A stretch of DNA of 64,000 nucleotides from Acanthacorydalis orientalis. Taxonomy: Eukaryota; Arthropoda; Insecta; Megaloptera; Corydalidae. Made by a program: the position numbers and the translations under genes. Below the pieces are notes generated by a model that was not told the DNA's origin, made no database searches, and was given only the letters and a program-made list of their open reading frames with translations. This document shows positions 60,080 to 64,000 of this stretch, piece by piece. The DNA lies in assembly GCA_034766995.1 (NCBI GenBank), contig CM068313.1:57852377-57916376 (forward strand), written 5' to 3'. How positions within the stretch are numbered: the first letter of the stretch is position 1; each line of letters begins with the position of its first letter.

Positions 60080-61013
60080 TACGAGGTCAGACAATTAAGT
60101 AATGCGACCGATTTTTTTTCTCGGCCTGTGGTAACACTGCAAACATGTAACTCCATCACTGTAATAGCAGATCCCTACTCTCTCGATTGAGACCTTGACC
60201 ACCCTCGTACGATCATTTCTTCGCCAGCTGTTTAGTGTTTTGTAACAACGCGCGAGTAGTGCATGTCACGAAAATGGAACAGAGAAATTATAAGAATTAA
60301 TTGTAAGATTGTCTCGAGCAGGTTGAAAGTGATCCTACTCTTGTCGACCGAGTTATTACTGGTGGTGAAAGTTGGTTCTTTCAATATGACCCCGAAACTA
60401 AACGACAAAGCCAACAGTGGCTGTCCCCTGGAGCACCAAGGCAAAAGAAGGCGAGAATGAGCAAGTCCAAAGTGAAAACCATGTTGATTTGCTTCTTCGA
60501 CAGCAAAGGGGTGGTTCACAAAGAGTTCGTACCACCTGGACAAACCGTAAATCAAGTATTCTACCGCAATGTGCTCGAAAAATTACGAAAAAGGGTGCTC
60601 AGAGTGCGTCCAGAGATCGCGAAGACTTGGGTTCTGCATCACGACAATGCTCCCTGTCACAGTGCGTTCAGTGTCTCTCAGTTCTTGGCGTCTGAAGGCA
60701 TCGCAACGTCACCACAACCGCCCTATTCACCGGACATGTCACCCTGCGACTTTTTCCTATTCCCCCATATGAAAAAATTCGTCAAAGGTCGACATTTTGA
60801 CTCCGTTGAAGATATCCAAGAATCTGTGACGAGGGTACTCGGAGAGGTCCCACAAGAAGTGTTCCAGAATTGTTACGAAAACTGGAGAACTCGCTGGAAT
60901 AAGTATATAGATGCGGGAGGGGACTACTTTGAAGGGGATCGCAGCGATGTACCTTAATTTTTAAATATACTCGATTTTTGAATTTTGTCGCATTACTTAA
61001 TTCTGACCTCGTA
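60080..61013 (+). mobile_element. mariner, well preserved, internally deleted, near-perfect ends
   Basis: The ends read CGAGGTCAGACAATTAAGTA and, reverse-complemented, CGAGGTCAGAATTAAGTAAT, both continuing to ATGCGAC and each at a TA. The element is 934 bases, against about 1.3 kb for a full mariner. The missing part is the DNA-binding half, so a start near 60274 (MEQRNYKN) is joined directly to the code just before the first catalytic site. End similarity and the long open frame suggest it is the youngest mariner here. Confidence 0.9.
60307..60957 (+). pseudogene. mariner transposase catalytic domain, 217 codons including the stop
   Basis: In the frame of the ATG at 60274, two TAA stops (60298 and 60304) are followed by an open stretch to the natural stop at 60955. 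It reads DPTLVDRVITGGESWFFQYD, PETKRQSQQWLSPGAPRQKK, LICFFDSKGVVHKEFVPPGQ, WVLHHDNAPCHSAFSVSQFL and YSPDMSPCDFFLFPHMKKFV, ending AGGDYFEGDRSDVP. The block order is that of the mariner lineage often annotated as SETMAR-like in insects. The first catalytic Asp (normally GDESW) is Gly (GGESW); second (HHDN) and third (PCDFF) are kept with 34 residues between. Confidence 0.9.
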
Positions 61014-62060
61014 TATTCACCGATCTTTATGTACAGATTTAAGATTTTCACACTTTTAACACATAATATCTTTTACGTTATTGTAGAATTTCGTTCTTCA
61101 ATTATGGTATTTGATTGTGCTTTATATATAAATGATATTTTATGACACAAGGAAGAAATTTACATTATTTATTAAGCACATTATTGAAAAAGTCTATTCA
61201 TTACTATAATATCAAAACAAAGTTTACTGTTAAAAATAAAAACAACTTTGAGCTTTTATGTCATATCAACAGTACATTTCTGACACTGAGACTAAATACA
61301 ATTTTGAAAATGATTTTTTTTTGATTTTCGCTCCACGAACAACATTTTTCAAATCAAAACTATTCAATAAATCATTATTGAAAGTTTTTCATTGTTGTTT
61401 ATGCACATTGCAATAGCAAAGCTATCAGTCTTAGAGCGATAAGGTACAGAAAAATATCTGTACTTCGGCACACTTTTCTGTATTTTGACCATATAAGAAT
61501 GATAGAATTGCCATATAAACGCGCATAAATAACAACTAAAAATGGTCAATAATTATTTATTAACTATTTGGACTCAGAACATTTTTTGATACTGTCGACC
61601 AACAACTCCGGAATTCTTTTGCAATGTAGCTTTTCGAAATGCGAAGTTTATTTTTTGAAAGGAGAAAATAACAAGTGCTGATGAATTTATTTATTTCTTA
61701 TTCTTTTCGGGTGAAATTTTCTTATTAATTGATAGATATTTCGAAGGTGTCAGTGGAGACTCGTTGTTATTATTTTTTTACAATTTTATAGAAAATGTAT
61801 AGATTGATAACAGATATTTCCATTCCCTAAAAGAACAATTACGCCACCACGAAATTGATTTTCTCAAAAACCAATAACGCGCAATAACTGCGCATGTCCC
61901 ATAGCGGAGCCATTGGATTTTTGGAATATATGATGAGTGTTTCCGTAATGGAACCAACGGAATGCAAATGGTTAACCTATCTGACCAGAAAAAGTAGGTT
62001 TTGAGGAATGAAAAATACTTATTTGAAAAAATTGATGGCTTTTTAAACTGCTGTTCCCAT
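61014..62060. other. AT-rich sequence, no supported gene
   Basis: No transposon motif. A less AT-rich part lies at 61845-62000. Confidence 0.5.
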
Positions 62061-63638
62061 TATATATATATAGGTATAACATAGAGAGAGAGAGGGAGAG
62101 GAAATGAGAGAAAATAGAAAATTATACGATCTAATAATCAAAGACTATTTATCTATTTTGAATTAATTTAAATTTCAACATAAATTCTTGGAAGTTCAAC
62201 TCACTATGTCTAGCGATACTACAGTGCCCTTATCTCATTATCTCATACCTGTAGCCCAATTCCTCAAGGTCCTCAAAATTCTTCGAATCTTCAAGGTCTT
62301 TCACTTGTTTACTGGGGCTTTCAAGTTATCATTTAAAGAAAATCGCTTGTAAATAAGGGATTTTTTGAGGTTTGGGAATAGATGCTAATCAAACTAAGTT
62401 GAATCAAGTAAATATAGTGGAAAAAATAGCAGATCGTAATCTAATTTATCATTTTTTTCCATAGAAAACCCTTGTGTTTTTACTCTTTGGGAGTGAAATA
62501 CAGCGATTATCTTCCAAGATTATGAGACTACACCTAATTTTTTAGCCCATTTTGTTCCATTTATAAATAAAGATTCATTATATTCCAACACATATTTCAT
62601 TTCGTTGAAATTTTCTATTGGTGTGAACCGTTTTCTAACAAAAAACATTCCATTAGATTTATTAGCCATTCAATACAGGAGTCATATTTCAAGCTTGTAT
62701 GTCCACGTTTAAATTTTACTAGATATATTTTACAGTTGTAAAGAAATATTTGGGATCATACAACACATTTTTCATTTCAATAAAATTTTCCGTTAGTGTT
62801 AAATCTCTTTTTTTATAAAATACTATCACTGCATAATGTTCACTTTTATCAATTTTAAGAAATAGATTGAGATGACTATTTAAACAACTGTTCGCAGCAA
62901 ACTATTTAACATATTTACCTGATATTTCACACCTAATCGTATGACATGTGGCAATACAACGCATGAGATAATACCGACATCTATATATCAGGTTGTGAAT
63001 TTTTCAATATATATAATTATAATTAGAAACATTGAATTGTACCATCAGAACAGTATTAAAATATTTTCAATTATCGTATATTTGAACGTCAACAATACTT
63101 ACCGGATTCTTTTAAAATGAAAATGTTAAAAAACCATCATGTTATTGAAGTACCTGATATTTAAACCTTCCTAATTTCTTTTTCGTAATGTTAATTTTTC
63201 TAATAGAAGTACCGATATAAAATATAAGAATCAAAGTATAAAAATATTAGGTTATAAGCGTGTACATGTCACTACCATAAATACTCAATTCATATAGTTT
63301 TATTGGTGTTTATATACTTGAAAATAATTACTTAAGGTACTGTGACCTTTGTACTGATTATCAGTTAACCCCTGAATGAAATTAGGGACATTATAACATA
63401 TCCATGATAATGTGAAAATATTGGGTAAAGAATTTGGTAGAAACTGCCCCTTTCTGAATTAATAATTTGTCCCTCAGCTGCTTTCAAAATATTTTTCACA
63501 CTTTTAAGAAACTATAGTTTTAAATTATCTTAAATTTTATTTCCCCGTACAACTCCTAGATCAACATGATATTAATTTTCACTTCTGATTATGACACTTA
63601 TAAAAATATTCAAATTTTTTTTGAGTTGACGTTTACAT

Positions 63639-63640
<2 letters not shown>
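62061..63640. other. AT-rich sequence with a diverged internal repeat
   Basis: A short (GA)n run at 62084-62116. Two diverged units, near 62585-62640 and 62758-62815, share CAACACATATTTCATTTC-like and GAAATTTTCTATTGGTGTG-like words about 175 bases apart. No gene is recognised. Confidence 0.4.
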
Positions 63641-63703
<63 letters not shown>

Positions 63704-63705
63704 TT
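63641..63705. repeat. (CA)n(TA)n microsatellite
   Basis: TA dinucleotides, then about 26 bases of CA, then TA again. Confidence 0.95.
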
Positions 63706-63907
63706 CCCTAAGCAAAAGTTTCAAGAATTTCTATTTTAAAAGAACCGCCCAACCCCAAAAATAAATTCCCTAAATGATAATGTTGTCAATATTTTCACTG
63801 TAATCCATATCAAAAATTATTGTGATCTGTCAAATCATTCGTTAGCAACTGATGTTTTTTTCAAGTGGTGTGTGGTGTGTTCTGTGAATTTTACTATATT
63901 TAAATTT

Positions 63908-64000
63908 ATCGAGCAACGAGTTTGTATTAAATTTTAAATCGAAAACGAAATTTCTTGTTCTGACACGTTTAAAATGTCACAAGAAACATTTGGAGATGAG
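63908..64000 (+). pseudogene. N-terminus of a mariner transposase, cut by window edge
   Basis: The frame reads IEQRVCIKF, a stop, then IENEISCSDTFKMSQETFGD to the window end. It matches the start of the SETMAR-like mariner lineage (family pattern MEQRVAIKF, then TFxMLxxAYGDE). The start codon reads ATC and one stop is present, so this copy is probably dead. The rest lies beyond the window. Confidence 0.6.

Overview
The window is eukaryotic and almost certainly from an insect or other arthropod. It is very AT-rich and carries dozens of long (AT)n tracts. No long host open reading frame, operon or bacterial-type signal is visible. Nearly every recognisable coding remnant is a decayed DNA-transposon transposase. 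Short CpG-rich islands of unique sequence sit between the transposons; these are the only parts that look like host gene or regulatory DNA. Assignment below arthropod level is not possible from this window.

Layout. 0-1.1 kb: cecropia-type mariner running off the left edge. 1.6-2.4 kb: possible hAT remnants. 4.1-4.5 kb: non-autonomous mariner. 5.2-5.96 kb: Tc1 relic. 7.28-7.39 kb: one host-like exon with good splice sites on the minus strand. 7.7-8.56 kb: mellifera-type mariner. 10.68-11.26 kb: piggyBac-type MITE. 12.0-13.96 kb: Tc1 relic split by a hAT MITE with an exact 8-bp target duplication. 16.4-17.1 kb: pogo/Tigger relic. 17.2-19.5 kb: two FQQDGAT-type mariners and a 78-bp cecropia mini-element. 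20.15 kb: 3' end of a LINE. 22.6-25.0 kb: three mariner relics side by side. 26.15 and 48.53 kb: two copies of one MITE family. 27 kb: FQQDGAT-type mariner. 28.8-31.1 kb and 36.3-37.6 kb: a duplicated segment that includes pogo-type ends. 31.2, 34.9, 38.5, 40.3 and 41.3 kb: further mariners. 42.2-43.1 kb: FQQDGAT-type mariner. 45.9-47.7 kb: irritans-type mariner followed by a piggyBac transposase tail. 50.5 kb: deleted mariner. 54.1-55.5 kb: mariner split by a piggyBac MITE at TTAA. 55.6-57.3 kb: Tc1 element with IR/DR ends. 57.7-58.4 kb: CpG-rich island. 58.8-61.0 kb: two mariners, the second with a 217-codon open frame. 63.9 kb: start of another mariner, cut by the right edge.

The genes do not work together as a pathway. 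The window is a transposon graveyard built by repeated waves of Tc1/mariner insertion, followed by internal deletion, nesting (piggyBac into mariner, hAT into Tc1, a chimeric fragment into mariner) and local duplication. No copy looks able to make a working transposase: every one has stops, frameshifts, a large deletion or a changed catalytic residue. The items most worth following up are the orphan exon at 7.3 kb, a strong 73-nt hairpin at 32.74 kb, the duplicated segment at 29/36.5 kb, and the nested insertions whose target duplications can be read directly. I saw no convincing previously undescribed system.
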